DNA of 64,000 nt from Brachionus rotundiformis (Eukaryota; Rotifera; Eurotatoria; Ploima; Brachionidae). Positions 38,801 to 50,860 of the stretch are shown here, piece by piece (positions within the stretch are counted from its first letter, which is position 1; each line of letters opens with the position of its first letter). Where the stretch lies: positions 3,765,975 to 3,829,974 of the forward strand of contig JAESIW010000180.1 in the NCBI GenBank assembly GCA_016802295.1. The letters run 5' to 3'. Both the position numbers and the translations under genes were made by a program. The notes beneath the pieces are model-generated. The model did no database searches, had not been told where the DNA came from, and saw only the letters and a program-made list of their open reading frames with translations.

Positions 38801-41768
38801 TAATTTGAGATGTTGGCAATGTTTTAACATTAGGGCATCTAGGACGGAGCTAATATTTGTAGGATCATTCGAGTGAAAAAAAAATCAATTAGATAAAATG
38901 TCACTTCTCTATGATTTAATTTTTTTCCTAATTTTATTTATTTTCTCTCTCTCTCTTGCTGTTTTTGTAACTTAAGTTTTTAGTTAATAATTTTTTTTCC
39001 ATGATGCAGAATTTTCGAACCAGAATTCCTTTCACAATTGGAATTCTTTCCGCAATTCCTATCTACAACACTTTCAATTTGTTTTATTTGATTGTATAAT
39101 AAACTAGCACGAGCAAATTTATTGTATTTTAAGAGCCGAATATTAATATAAGCATAATTTTTTTTAGAATTTTATTTTCTTAAATATTCCATCTTTCCAA
39201 GATAAGTCTATTTTAGAAAAAAAAAATAAATATTTGTCATGTCTTTACTTAAAAAGATTCAAAATAAATCTGAAAGGTAATTTTTTTAGATAAAAACGCT
39301 CTATATTAATATCTATTGAAAATTAATCCTCAAGGACACAAGTAGTGATGGAGTTGACTAAACACTTAGCTTATAAAAATGTCTAAGTGCTTTTATTTTA
39401 ATTTTAATTTTAATTAAGTCGGTTTAATTGGACGCATTCAAGTAGTAGGTTAGTTTATAATAGATGGTTTATACAATGTGAATTAGGCATATTTTTTATT
39501 TGATTAAAGGTAGATTTTTTAATAGTGTAATTTATTTTCTAATTTGCAGTAGACATATTTTGGTTAAATAAGCTAGCTAAGACTGGAATTGCTCCCAGAG
39601 CATCGATTAGAACTCCGAGGGCATTCAAGCTCTTGGTAATAATGAATAAAAGGAGCCTAAAATTATTAATATACGTTCTTTAAAAAGTCTATTAAATACA
39701 TAATTAATAGTCTAAAATGATTAATATTAAAATCAACTCTGTTGAGCATTGTATCCTTGAAATTAAAGCACCTTAAACTTCTTAAAATCCCATTAACTAC
39801 TTTATAAGTAAATAATATTGATTAATTTGCTAAATCGATTGCAAATAAGCAATCAGCACTTTATAAACTTGGTTATTAAGGCGCTAAGGAGGCGATCACT
39901 CGCTCTACTTTGGCTTTAGCATTTATTTCTTTAAAACATGATAAAATTAGATAACTAATTAATGATTGCTCGGCTGCAAATTAAGCAACTTAAATTAAAA
40001 AACCTAAGTTTTTACTTATAAATTAATAACAAATTTTCACGTTATAAAATAAAAGCCTAATTAAACGTTAGATAATTTTGTATTTAACTAACTAATCAAT
40101 AAAATGTTTAACTAGATCAAGGAGAGAAATTGGATAAGATTTTTCATCAAATTAATTGCTAAATATCCAAGTTCTATTTTATTTGTATATATTTTTTTTT
40201 CTATCATTTTTTTGGTTTTTCCATTCTAAGAATATCCAAAATGCTTTGCTAAAAACCCCGACACTAATTATTGTTTTTTTTTGATTAAAAAGTAAAGAGA
40301 TATCACATTTAACCTTATGCTAATATTCTTTTAACAAAATATATAATAAATTCTATTTTTAAATTTCAAATATTTTTATCATTTATTAATAAAAAAGGCT
40401 TATCAAGATAGCAACATCGACATTAAACTCTGCAGGCTCATCCTCAAGTTCATCAGCATCATCTTTTGCAAGCAGTGTTGGTCAAAATCAGACCAATTCA
40501 CAACTACCAAACAACATACAAAAACAGACAAAAGAAACAGATAAACAAATGGGCCAGAGCAGCTCGGGTTCTAAGTCAAGTCCAGGCTTTTCCAGCAATC
40601 CTAGCACGGGATTTTTGACTCTTGAATACGAGGCCAGTGTAAAGCAATTTTTGGAATTTAAGCGCAAAGAATTCGAGGAAAGGTACAAACATGGACCCAA
40701 GAGCCAGCCCAACCAATTACTAGATCCTAAAAGTGTCAAGCTCGACGACTTTGAACTCGATCGAACCATTGGTACAGGCAGTTTTGGACGAGTGATAATT
40801 GTCTATTTGAAGAAAGATAGATCTCAGCGTTATGCAATGAAAATGCTTAAGAAGGAAAATATTGTCAAGATGAAGCAAGTCGAGCACACTCTTAATGAAA
40901 AAAAGATACTAAGCTCAATTGACTTTCCGTTTATAGTCAAGTTAGCTTATAGCTTTAAGGACACGACAAATTTGTACATGATTTTGGAATATGTTACAGG
41001 TGGTGAAATGTTTACTCATTTGAGAAAAACTGGACGGTATTCCGAAGAAAATGCATGCTTCTATGCTTCGCAAATTGTTCTTACATTTGAATACTTGCAC
41101 TATTTAAACATTATATACAGAGACCTTAAGCCCGAAAATGTATTATACGACTCGTCTGGTTACATTAAAATTACAGATTTTGGTTTTGCAAAAATAATCA
41201 AAGACCGCACTTGGACTTTATGTGGAACACCGGAATATTTAGCTCCGGAGATAATTTTGTCTCGCGGGTACAACAAAGCTGTAGATTGGTGGGCTTTGGG
41301 AGTAATTATCTATGAAATGGCAGGTAATTACCAAAAAATATTTATATAATTTTTTTAAGATTTCATAAGAACATTTTTTTAAACTAAATTTATTTGTTTT
41401 TTAGAAAATAATTTAATCTCTTTTTTTCTTAAGCTGGCTATCCACCATTTTTCGCCGAACAACCAATTCAAATATATGAAAAAATTGTTTCCGGTCATTT
41501 GCGTTTTCCGTCTCATTTTAGTGTTGATTTGAAAGATTTGTTGAAAAATTTGCTTCAAGTTGATTTGACCAAGCGGATTGGCAACTTAAAAAATGGCGTC
41601 AACGACGTGAAACAACACAAATGGTTTCATAACATAGATTGGATGGCTATCTATGAACGAAAGATTAAAGCGCCCTATCTGCCCAAAGAGGAATACGAAC
41701 ATTATGACGAAGAACCCTTGTATATATCAACTACGGAAAAATTTGCCAAAGAATTTGCAGATTTTTAA
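35844..41768 (+). CDS. PKA-C: cAMP-dependent protein kinase catalytic subunit, with alternative 5' exons
   Basis: The kinase body is in exons 40398-41323 and 41434-41768, joined at EMA|AGYPPFFAEQP. From the internal ATG at 40549 it encodes 369 residues, beginning MGQ, a possible N-myristoylation site as in mammalian PKA. Motifs: GTGSFGRV, Lys98, YRDLKPEN (Asp192), DFG (Asp210), activation-loop Thr223 in RTWTLCGTPEYLAPE, and C-terminal EFADF for the PIF pocket. Upstream frames stay open to an acceptor at 40398 with phase 2. Two candidate first-exon sets also end in phase 2: 38449-38600 (MDNQTPKF..., donor GTATGT) and 35844-35941 plus 35995-36210 (MEVHGKYHF..., donor GTAGAG). These would give proteins of about 470 and 524 residues, like the N-terminal isoforms of other invertebrate PKA genes. 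The 35844 set could instead be a small separate gene, since TAG follows directly in frame at 36212. Confidence 0.85.
36211..38448. other. Putative intron or intergenic DNA within the PKA locus
   Basis: AT-rich, no coding signal. It contains a short GA-rich run near 37645 and separates the two candidate first-exon sets of the PKA gene. Confidence 0.4.
38601..40397. other. Putative PKA intron, no other gene seen
   Basis: About 1.8 kb from donor GTATGT to acceptor AAAAAAG. AT-rich with a short (TC)n run near 38943. No exon-like segment noticed. Confidence 0.4.
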
Positions 41769-43780
41769 AAATTAAAAAATCGGTTCATATTCCTAATGGT
41801 ACAACATTGACAAAATGTTTTGACCCTTTTGTCAATATCAAAGACGATGTTGGTTAAAGATGAGTTTTTAATGTATTTTACAAAGAATTTTAATTTTTCA
41901 TTTTATTTTTTTTAATTTAATTTTATTTTTGATTATTAAAAATTTATGTTTTGAAATATATTTAAATTGTTCTGTCTATTTTTTTTTCTTATCAATTGAT
42001 CCTATATTTTTTACCTTCATTCGAACAATTACATTTTAATTCTTTAAAAGTTCTAATGAAAAAGCTAGTTACCTTACAGTCAACGATTTTATTAAACTGA
42101 CTAGTTTTATTACCAATCATTACATCATTTAAAAAATATAATTTTAGATAATTTTAAAGTTCATTTTTTTCAATATTTGATAAGATAAAATATTTTTTTA
42201 ATTTATTTAAGCGTGGCGTGTATCACCTACATAAATTTTTATTTAGTATGTAGCTTTTTTTTTTCTAATTATAACGCTATTTTAATGCTTCTTATTCAAT
42301 GTTTATAATTTCAAGTTATATAGTTTGAAAAACGCTTTAATTGATAAATTGCACAGGTTGTTATTTTTAGAATTGGTAATTATAAATCACATGATTAAAT
42401 AAAATCAAATAGTAAACTAATGTTATTATAATAAAATACAAAACAAATAACATATATCATTAGGCTTATCTAATTTTAAATAAGTCGTAAAGCATTTTTT
42501 CAAATTTGTCTATCATGAATAAATTATTTAAAATATCTAAGATGGCTTTAAAAATAGATATGTTTATCGATGTAAATTATATCTATCCACGCGATGTTTT
42601 TATCATCTGAGGTTGTTTAGAATTCTAAATGATTGAGATTAGTTATATTCAGAAAAAAGCCTAAATGTAAATAAAAAACTTGATAATTTTTTTATAAGGT
42701 GTAATGAAATATATCCTATTTTTAAAACCTAGGACATTAATCAAAAATAAAACCATTGAACCAATAATGCATAATTCTTTCTTCGTTTTCTGATATTTCA
42801 AAAATTTATGACCATTTAAAATATTAAGTTATTAATTTTATTTTATAATCTTAAATGTATTTTTTTCTTATTTTAATAGTTAAACTTAAAATATAGATGA
42901 TTTTTTTATGTAAATTGAGTATTGAATAATAGAATATAATGATAGTAGTTGTATTAGAAGGTACAGATAACATAAACCAATTTTGATATTTATAATTTCT
43001 TATTCATTGACAATTTAAAATATATCAAGTGCCCTCCCTAGTATCGAGACACGTCTAGTTAAGTAGTCATCACGATGTGAAGACATCTGCCTACCTTTCC
43101 GATCTCAAGGTCTGTTTAATGGGTAAATATACATTTTTTGAAACTACCAGTTATCAATATCTAACTTGGTTTATCCACTTCAAGTTTATTTTTAATATAA
43201 ATGCCAATACCAATGACCAAGTAAGAGGTCAGCTTGAAATAGAATTGTTTTTAAAACAATATTTCAATTAAACTTTAGACAATATTTTTAAATAAAACAG
43301 AGCAATTCAAGTTTTTAAAAATAATTTTCAACTTATTTCTAAATAAGATAATAAATTGAAAGAGAAAATCAATCAAATATTCAAGTCTAAATTTAAACGA
43401 ATTTCTTTAATAAAAAACAATTAATTTAAAAAATTAATATTTATTTTGTAAGTTTCATACGGCGAAAAATGAGAAAAAAACGTTTATAAGGAAAAATAAA
43501 TTTTTACATGTATATTGAAATTAAATAGTTTGGTTTTTTCCAATAAATTTAAATGTACGATAGATAAAGATAAATAAAATAATTACTGTTATTTATTTTA
43601 AATTTCCGAAGACCAAAGAAGAGTTATCCATAATGTACTCTAATAATAAACTGCCCATAAAAAACACTTCTTTTAACTTAATCTGAAAAAAATTATCAAG
43701 CTTTAATGATAACTGTTGGCTTTTGTTCTCATAACCCTAAACAAAATAGTCAAAATTATAAAATAAAATTATAATCAATT
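41769..43780. other. Intergenic between convergent PKA and TMEM127 genes
   Basis: Both flanking genes end here. A patch at about 43030-43120 is richer in G+C, and a 64-codon frame follows it (43077-43271, GTG start). It matches nothing I know and is interpreted as decayed sequence. Confidence 0.4.
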
Positions 43781-45940
43781 TCAAGCGTTGACTGGAGCAT
43801 ATGGAGGTGGTGGTTCAGATATAGAGAATGGTTGATATATAATGTTTGTATGCAATGGTGGCGGAGGAGTTGAAGGCGGTGTCGGCGGAGATCGTTGTGA
43901 TGAAGCTGCCCGTATTTGAATTGGAACTTGTTGGTTTTCACTTGGATTTTCGGGATTATTTGGCAAAGAGTTTGCGGGAAGGGAACGTTCAACATGCATT
44001 GATTCTTCCAAATTGGTATACTCTTCGAGCAAACGCTCAATCTGATCATCTTCATCACTGGGATAACGTCTGACCAATGTAAATGCTGTTGCCATTATTG
44101 ACAAAGCGCTCGCCAAAACAACTAGATAATAGCTAACATCAAATGAGACATCGATTTTTTTGCCATTTTTTTCTCTTGTTTCATTTTGTTGGTAGTATAT
44201 TCGTTCAGATATCCAGAAACAAAATCCATTTATTGCCAGACAGAATATAACAGTTAGTATATGGAATATCGCGTGACGCCGTAAGAGTTTTATACCTGAT
44301 TTCATAAAACCGAATGTATCAAGCATCAGACCGATACATGATGAGAATATAGCCAAAAAGATAAATGCAATAACTGTTCGCATGATAATTATTATTTCTC
44401 GGTTCGCACAACTTCGCAAAACTTTTAAAAAATAATATATTAATTTTATCATATCATATAGTTTATTTAAATTAACAAAAAATAATAAAAATTCAATATT
44501 TTTTAATTATCTTTTTGAAAAAAGCTAATTTGACTCGAATAATTATTAGAATTAATAAAATATCTTGATATGAAAACAATTAAATTCTTTTCAATTATGT
44601 AAAATTCCTAAAAATTATTTGTTTCATTTTTAAATTCTTCTTTTTTTTAATATTTTTAAAAATTAAATTCAGTTGAATAATTTAAAAATAAATCGATGCA
44701 TAAAACTGATATTTTTTTTTCTTAAAATGATTAAATAACTAAACTATTAACTAATCAAATTTATTGCTTTTCAAACGAAAATAAAAAATTGACAACAAAT
44801 TAATCTTAAAAAAATAGATAATTTTTTTTCGGATAATTTTATTTTATTATTTTTGCATGTCAAATAAACAAAAAAATCAATTTTGTCCTCCTACTGATAC
44901 CAGAGCAAATATTATTATTATTTTAAGAATAAATGGTGTTATTAATGACCGAATCAGACGAGAATTAGAAAGTTAATCAATGATTTTAAATTAAAGAAAG
45001 GGTTTACAATAATCTGATTTTTGCTATTCCAATTTTTAATTTATATATATTATTATTTATCCAAAATTCTTTATTAATATTTAATAGCTCTTACAGATTA
45101 AGCTTTTTTATCCGATTTGATCTGATATTTTTTTTCAAATGATAAAATTAAACAGATATCTTTTTCTTTAAACAAATTATTTAAAATCAAGTTAAAATTT
45201 TGATAAATTAGTGATAGAGAAAATATTTTAAACTCACCTATGCCGTTCGGTAAGATAAAATTGTAAATATAAATATTATTTTTGGAAATCTTGCTTGTCT
45301 CGATGTGGTACTCGAGACGACCGGGAGCAAAAAAATGAGCAACACCGATGTAGTTTAGATTGCATCCGCCACCTTGGAGAAAAAACCATCTGGTGTCGAC
45401 TAATGACACAGACAAAATTGAGATAGCGAAGATAGCACAAATTGCTGATAGAAGATTTCGTTCACGTTTTTTGTACACTGAAAAGTAGTCGTTTACATTC
45501 GTTTGGGCTGAATTTGCCAAAAGGGCTATGCTATTAGAAGGTTCCCTAGTGCAACTGGTTGTTAAAAAAAGCTGAGAGCTTGAAGAGCGCCGATTTGAAC
45601 GCCTTGATGCACGCCTAAACAGACGCATATTTGCCAAAGTTTGGTTTAGACGACTGGGCCTCTGCAATGCGTCAATTTCATTGTTTCCGATGTTCATCTC
45701 TAGGTTTTGTACAGTATCGGTTGGCTCTTGTTGCTCGGTTATTGCATAATAAAGATGGTTGGAATTTGCTTGGGATGAAGTCGAGTTCAGATCTATTAGC
45801 TCGTTTTGGGACGACGTATTTGACGAGTTCTCTCCACTTTCAGACAAACTCAACTGTTCTTGTGTGCTGCTGCGCGTGCCAAATGTTTGCTGTTTAATGT
45901 TGTTTACCAAACGAGCCACTAGGTCAAATATTGAACTCAT
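43781..45940 (-). CDS. TMEM127: TMEM127-like four-pass membrane protein
   Basis: Two minus-strand exons (45940-45238 and 44421-43781) join in phase as PNGI|VLRSCANRE across an 815-base intron, giving 447 residues. The transmembrane core matches animal TMEM127. TM1 is LLSAICAIFAISILSVSLV, followed by a luminal loop with GGGCNLNYIGV. TM2 is VIAFIFLAIFSSCIGLMLD, TM3 HILTVIFCLAINGFCFWIS and TM4 SYYLVVLASALSIMATAF. Then comes LVRRYPSDEDDQIERLLEE, which is very close to the family. The C terminus ends with a PPxY motif (PPPPYAP) that in TMEM127 recruits NEDD4-family ubiquitin ligases. The family acts at endosomes and lysosomes, restrains mTORC1 and limits RET surface levels. A Ser/Asn-rich N-terminal extension of about 160 residues makes it nearly twice the human length. 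Confidence 0.85.
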
Positions 45941-46064
45941 TCAATTAGCTTTTTTTATTGTGACAATCAGAAAAATTAATTTTCAAAATTTTTCATTATT
46001 TTTTAATCTTCCTTCTAAACAAAAACTAGACTGATAAATAAAATTACATAATTAAAGATAAATT

Positions 46065-46208
46065 ATGAGCTTTGGGGGCCAGGGAACGAGCCAACCAAGT
46101 AAAGAAGAGCGAGCTATTACTAATGATTTAGCGATCTTTTTAAGCTTTTTTTTTTCAAGAGCGAAATCTTATTTACGACTCAAAAAAAAAAATTCACCCA
46201 AAACATAA
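46065..46208 (+). CDS. Short ORF, possible 5' exon of an unidentified gene
   Basis: A 47-codon ATG frame beginning MSFGGQGTSQPSKEERAITN. It starts 125 bases from the TMEM127 start codon on the opposite strand. The first 27 codons are markedly richer in G+C than the surroundings, as other real first exons here are. No clear donor or downstream exon was found, and I do not recognise the protein. It could be a divergent-promoter partner of TMEM127, a small protein, or a chance frame. Confidence 0.3.
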   Translation: MSFGGQGTSQPSKEERAITNDLAIFLSFFFSRAKSYLRLKKKNSPKT

Positions 46209-48960
46209 AATATTATAATTTTGAAAATAAAATATATTATAAATGAGAAAATAATGCAAATTTCAAATCTAGTTTTTATTTTTTAATTAAAAATTTCCTT
46301 AGTAATTTCTATGGATATAAATTAGCATAATTGTTTCAAGACTCAATTGGTACTTGCAATCACTGCTGATTCTGTACCTGGATAGTATACAATTAAAATT
46401 ATTCCAACAAAAAATCAATTAGAAAATAAAAATCTCAAAATTAATTACTTTTAAATCTAGATAATGTGATTAGAATTAATAAATCAAAAAAATGTTTTTT
46501 ATTAAAAAACAATTAGTCATGTTTATGATGTGTTTATCAAACTAGTTGCAGAATATATGGATGAATTGGCTCTATAAGGCTCCTTTGCAACAAGATAGGT
46601 TATTTATAAGCAAAAATAATATTATTTAGAAAAAAATTGGTAATTTTATCAGACTATAGTCTCGTCAGATTATTGTACGTGGTAAAAGCTTGCTTTTGCA
46701 CATACTTATTTTCATTTTTGGATTCAAAGACTGTTCTAAAGAGAAAATAAAAAATTCAGCAACAAAAAAAAATTTAATTTCGAAATTTAAAACAATATTT
46801 TAATTTTAATAATTCGCTTAGGGCAGTTTATCCAGCCGAAAATTTAATGGCATTTTATTATTTTTTAAATTATAGTATTCTACCATATAATGAGAATACC
46901 CACATATAATTATTATGTCAAAGCTATTAGACTTAATAATTAGCTATTAAGAAGAAGCCTTAGCAAATTCTTGTCAGACGAGCCCTATTCATCATGGACT
47001 AAAAATTACATAGCTTGAAACACTTAAATTGTTTTGGAAGGTGAGAAAATTTATTTTGATTAAATAAACTAAGCCTTTAAATATTTTATGGATATCCTTG
47101 GCGTTTATTTGAGATTTTAAATTAACTTGGTTGCTAGTATTATAAATTTGAGAAAAAAGTTGATATTTATATTCAAGAGAAATAAAATAGAAAAGCCAAA
47201 AAATAATAAAAAAGGTCCCATTATGAAATGGCCCTAATTTTAGAAAAAGATTAAATTTTAAGTTGTCAAGTTGGATCTCTTATTTACACTTCTTTCTTAC
47301 GCAATAATTATTAAATGATAAAAAAAGTTTTAGAAATAAGCATATACTTTTATAACTTAAAATAAGTGGATAGAAACTTTTAAAAAAAGGTAAACATTTC
47401 TTTAATATAATCAGATAATTTCTTTTGTTTAAAACAAAATAATTATTTTATTAAAACTGTAGCAATTGCTTTTAAAATATGCAATTAACAAATTTATCTA
47501 TGAGATAAAAATTACAATATTTTATAAGCCTTTATATTTTATATTATCATTTTAAGAAAAAAAAATAATAACCAAAAATAAAAAAGTTAATAAATTTGAT
47601 CTTAAATGAACTATTCATAATTTTTATAATCTCTCGTTTTTTTATGTATCAAATGTTAAAAAGGGTTTTATTATTTATTTTTAAAAAACAAGTTTTCAGC
47701 TAATTTCAATTGAAAATATCGATCAAAATTTAAGTAATTTTGTATGCTCTCAATTTGTATAAAAATTTCAATAACAAAAATTTTTATTTGTTTAATTTTA
47801 AAATTCGTTTTCCTAATTGAAATGAATAACAAAACCATATTAAATAAAATTATGAATAAAATATTTTATTTTAACTAATATAAATATAATGACTAATGCT
47901 CTAAAAATCGAGCTATCTATAATTATTTTTCTCTTAACCATGGCTAATTTTGCTGAGGAATTTTCCTATCTAAAAAGCTCATGAAAAAATTTTGATAAAA
48001 AATAATTTCTAAAGAAACTCGATTACTTTTGGACAAGGTAAATTAGAGCAACAATATTTTAAAATTATGGCTTTTTCGATTTAACCAAATGATATGATAC
48101 AGACTAATTGAGAACTAAATCCTTTAAGTTGCTAATTTAAAAGAAAATTAATTAAAGCTAAACGTCAATACTTATCTCAAGGGTGTCTATTTTTATTTTC
48201 TTTACAAAAATTCATAAAAAAAAACTTCTTTTAAAATAAATATAAAAAATATTTTGCTAGCACATCCATACAATGATAAAATGATCTAAACCAACTAAGA
48301 AATAAATGCAAAGCAAAAAATTTACGCATCAATTATAAAATTTTGAAAATAAGCTTAAATTTAAGAACGAAATCAAAAAAATTTAATGAAAAAAATCGAT
48401 TATCAAACAGTTTTATGAAAAATTTTAAATATTATGTTTAAATACAATGAATTTTTTATTCAAAAAAAATAGTAAATCAGATAAAAAATAAATTTTCAAA
48501 ACTTATATAATTAGTAACAAACGCTTTTCTTTTTATTTAAAACAGAAAATGTGTTATGAAAAATTAGCGGGAAGAAAATCAAAATAGTAGTAAACTACAT
48601 GTCTGATCATTTAATGCGCATACTTTTAAGTTTTTTAATAGAAATAACTTAAAACTAAAAATAATATTAATAATAGCGAAAAGTTGAAATTTTCAATTAA
48701 TTAGTTTTAGTATTGGTAAATTAGATTAAATTTTAAATTTTAATTGCAATTTTCATTATCAAATTTTCGAAAAGCAGTATTTATTTAGTCGATTTCAAAA
48801 CAAATATTTCCATTCAAATGTTTAATTATATATTTTTTTTCAAAAATTGGTCATCGAAATTTAAAAAAAATGGTAGAAATAAGCTCTCTGTTGAAAGTAG
48901 AAAAGTAAAATTTAGTTCAAAGTCTTTCGATAGAAAAAATTTATTTTTGAAACGCAAATT
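46209..48960. other. Intergenic, no gene seen
   Basis: About 2.7 kb of AT-rich DNA with no coding signal or clear repeat. Confidence 0.5.
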
Positions 48961-49332
48961 TTGATCCATTCAAGATCATTCGCGGCTTTTCCAGAACATA
49001 TCTCGATTCCTTTGAGTATTAAAAAAAAAGCAATTACAAATGACTGCGTCAATAAGATTACTCAATCAAGGACAGATTTAGATGATAATGGTAATATTAT
49101 TTTTACTTATGACAATCTTTATCAAGTTGCTGTAAGCGATGAATGCTTTTGCGTTGATTGCTGCTATTGTTCGTGTTCATATTTAATGGACAAAGGAATG
49201 TGTGTCCATCTAATATCTTGTTTATTCAAAAATAAAATTAATTATCCCGGCTTATTAACTTCAAAATATTTTCAAAATAGACCTAAAGCAGGTCGGAAGC
49301 GAAAAGCTGGTCCTTGTTTACAATTTGATTAA
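48961..49332 (+). pseudogene. SWIM zinc-finger fragment, probable Mutator-like transposase remnant
   Basis: A 123-codon frame without a convincing ATG start (first codon TTG; upstream sequence is background). It carries a SWIM finger, CxCx(n)CxH, in CSCSYLMDKGMCVH, and ends with a basic tail (RPKAGRKRKAGP) before a stop at 49332. SWIM fingers of this form with such a basic tail are typical of the C-terminal part of MULE transposases and their domesticated relatives. Upstream DDE catalytic sequence was not found, so it looks like the 3' end of a dead element or the last exon of a split gene. Confidence 0.5.
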
Positions 49333-50182
49333 TGAAGAAATTAAAATTAAATTAATGTTGTTTATCTTTTTATTCAATTGATTATATGTTTTTTTCCGTG
49401 AAATAAAATTATAATTTTGCTATATGTTTTTTTCTCTTTTTATATGTTTCGTTCTACCTCTCTCATAAATTTTTCTCAAAAATTAAAAAAATTAAATGAT
49501 TTAAAATTTCAAAATGACATCCTATTTATACTCTGTTGTCTACATAAGTCATTTAAACTAATTAAAAAAATTTAATCAATTAAATTGGTTCAACTAATTT
49601 AGTTGTTTAAATTTTAATTTGTTTAAAATATTTAAAATAAAAATTCATAAAAATTTAAAATGAGTAAAAGGTTGAGAAATTCAAATTCAAATTCAAATTT
49701 GATGATGTTTTTTTGTCAAGAATTCTTTAGAAAGATTTTTTAAGGAGATAATTCATAACTATTTTAAAAAACCAAGGAATAAATATAATATAGAAAAATA
49801 ACCCTTTCTGTTGTCGCTTGTTACTTAAATTACTAAAAAAATAAAAATAAAATTTAATCCTTAATTGTTTTTAAAAATATTAATTAATAATTTATTTTAT
49901 TTTTAAATGATTCAACAATATCTTCAATTATATACTATAGGATTCGGATATTCTAAACAAAATTTGAATTAGAAGTTTTAAGTTATAATTAAGAATTTTA
50001 TAACCTTACGAAAAAAAATTTTATTGATAAATAAAAATTTTTCTATTGATTTACTAATTGGTTGTTATGAATCTTTTCATTAAGGAATAATTTATAAAAA
50101 TCACAAAAAAATATACAGGTTTAAAACCAATTTGATCTGACCAATTTCATTTTCTGCCTTTAAATTAATTTTAATACATTAT
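49333..50182. other. Intergenic, no gene seen
   Basis: AT-rich spacer with a short tandem array of TTCAAA near 49679-49700. Nothing else noted. Confidence 0.5.
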
Positions 50183-50860
50183 TTAAACTTTTTTTCGTTT
50201 AGAACTTTTAGGTTCAGGTAAATCATCGATTTCTCTTTTTGATAAAGTATCTTGACTATTTTTTTCAGATTCTTGTTGTTTTAATTGTTTGTAATGTTCA
50301 TAAGTAGCTTCTCCAGGAACACTGCGAACAAGCTTCCAAGCATTAGTGAATTCTTCTCTGGTTTTTCCTTTTTCATTAGCAAAAAAATCTCTTTGAAATT
50401 GATTGTATTGAAACTGTGGTAGAATTTTTGTCTTGTAACCGGGTTTTTTCTTTTCTTCTTCGGCTTCTTTCCAGCCACTTATCAGATCACCATAAGTCAA
50501 ATTTAAATTAGTATTATCTTGCTTGGCAAAGGCACGCAAGTATCCATTAAAATGAAAATTTGATCCAATATTCTTCATGAAAAATTCTTTCGTTCTTGCA
50601 TCGTTTTTATAATGTCTCACTTTAGTGTTTTTCGTTATAGGGCTATCACTATCAGGTGGTAAAGAGACTACTGTTGATTTTGGAGTTTGTTTTTTCCCCG
50701 ATTTTAAAAATTCTGCAATTCGATCGGTTATTTCTATCTTGCCACCATCTGAAGATAAACCATATTTATTACAGAAGGAGACAAGTTCTTTTTTATCCCA
50801 GTAAAATTGTTTAAAAACTTCGACACCAATGCCTTTCTTTAAATCTGGTCTTGTTGACAT
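50183..50860 (-). CDS. SAP-domain / DUF6434 protein of bacterial type
   Basis: A 225-residue single-exon protein if translation starts at the Met encoded at 50860 (MSTRPDLKKGIG); an in-frame Met at 50911 would add 17 residues that look like AT-rich leader. Residues about 1-55 form a SAP-like helix-extended loop-helix (FKQFYWDKKELVSFCNKYGL ... KIEITDRIAEFL), a putative nucleic-acid binder. Residues about 70-205 (KVRHYKNDARTKEFFMKNIG, YGDLISGWKEAEEEKK, FQYNQFQRDFFA) match DUF6434, a domain I know from bacterial SAP proteins. The tail PKSSKRKKV looks like an added nuclear localisation signal. Probable horizontal acquisition from bacteria; function unknown. It lies 1.4 kb beyond the 3' end of PKS1 on the same strand. 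Confidence 0.75.
   Translation of the reverse strand: MSTRPDLKKGIGVEVFKQFYWDKKELVSFCNKYGLSSDGGKIEITDRIAEFLKSGKKQTPKSTVVSLPPDSDSPITKNTKVRHYKNDARTKEFFMKNIGSNFHFNGYLRAFAKQDNTNLNLTYGDLISGWKEAEEEKKKPGYKTKILPQFQYNQFQRDFFANEKGKTREEFTNAWKLVRSVPGEATYEHYKQLKQQESEKNSQDTLSKREIDDLPEPKSSKRKKV

Noticed and set aside
43020..43271. G+C-richer patch followed by a 64-codon frame
   Set aside because: Non-ATG start, no domain, no splice context; probably decayed sequence.
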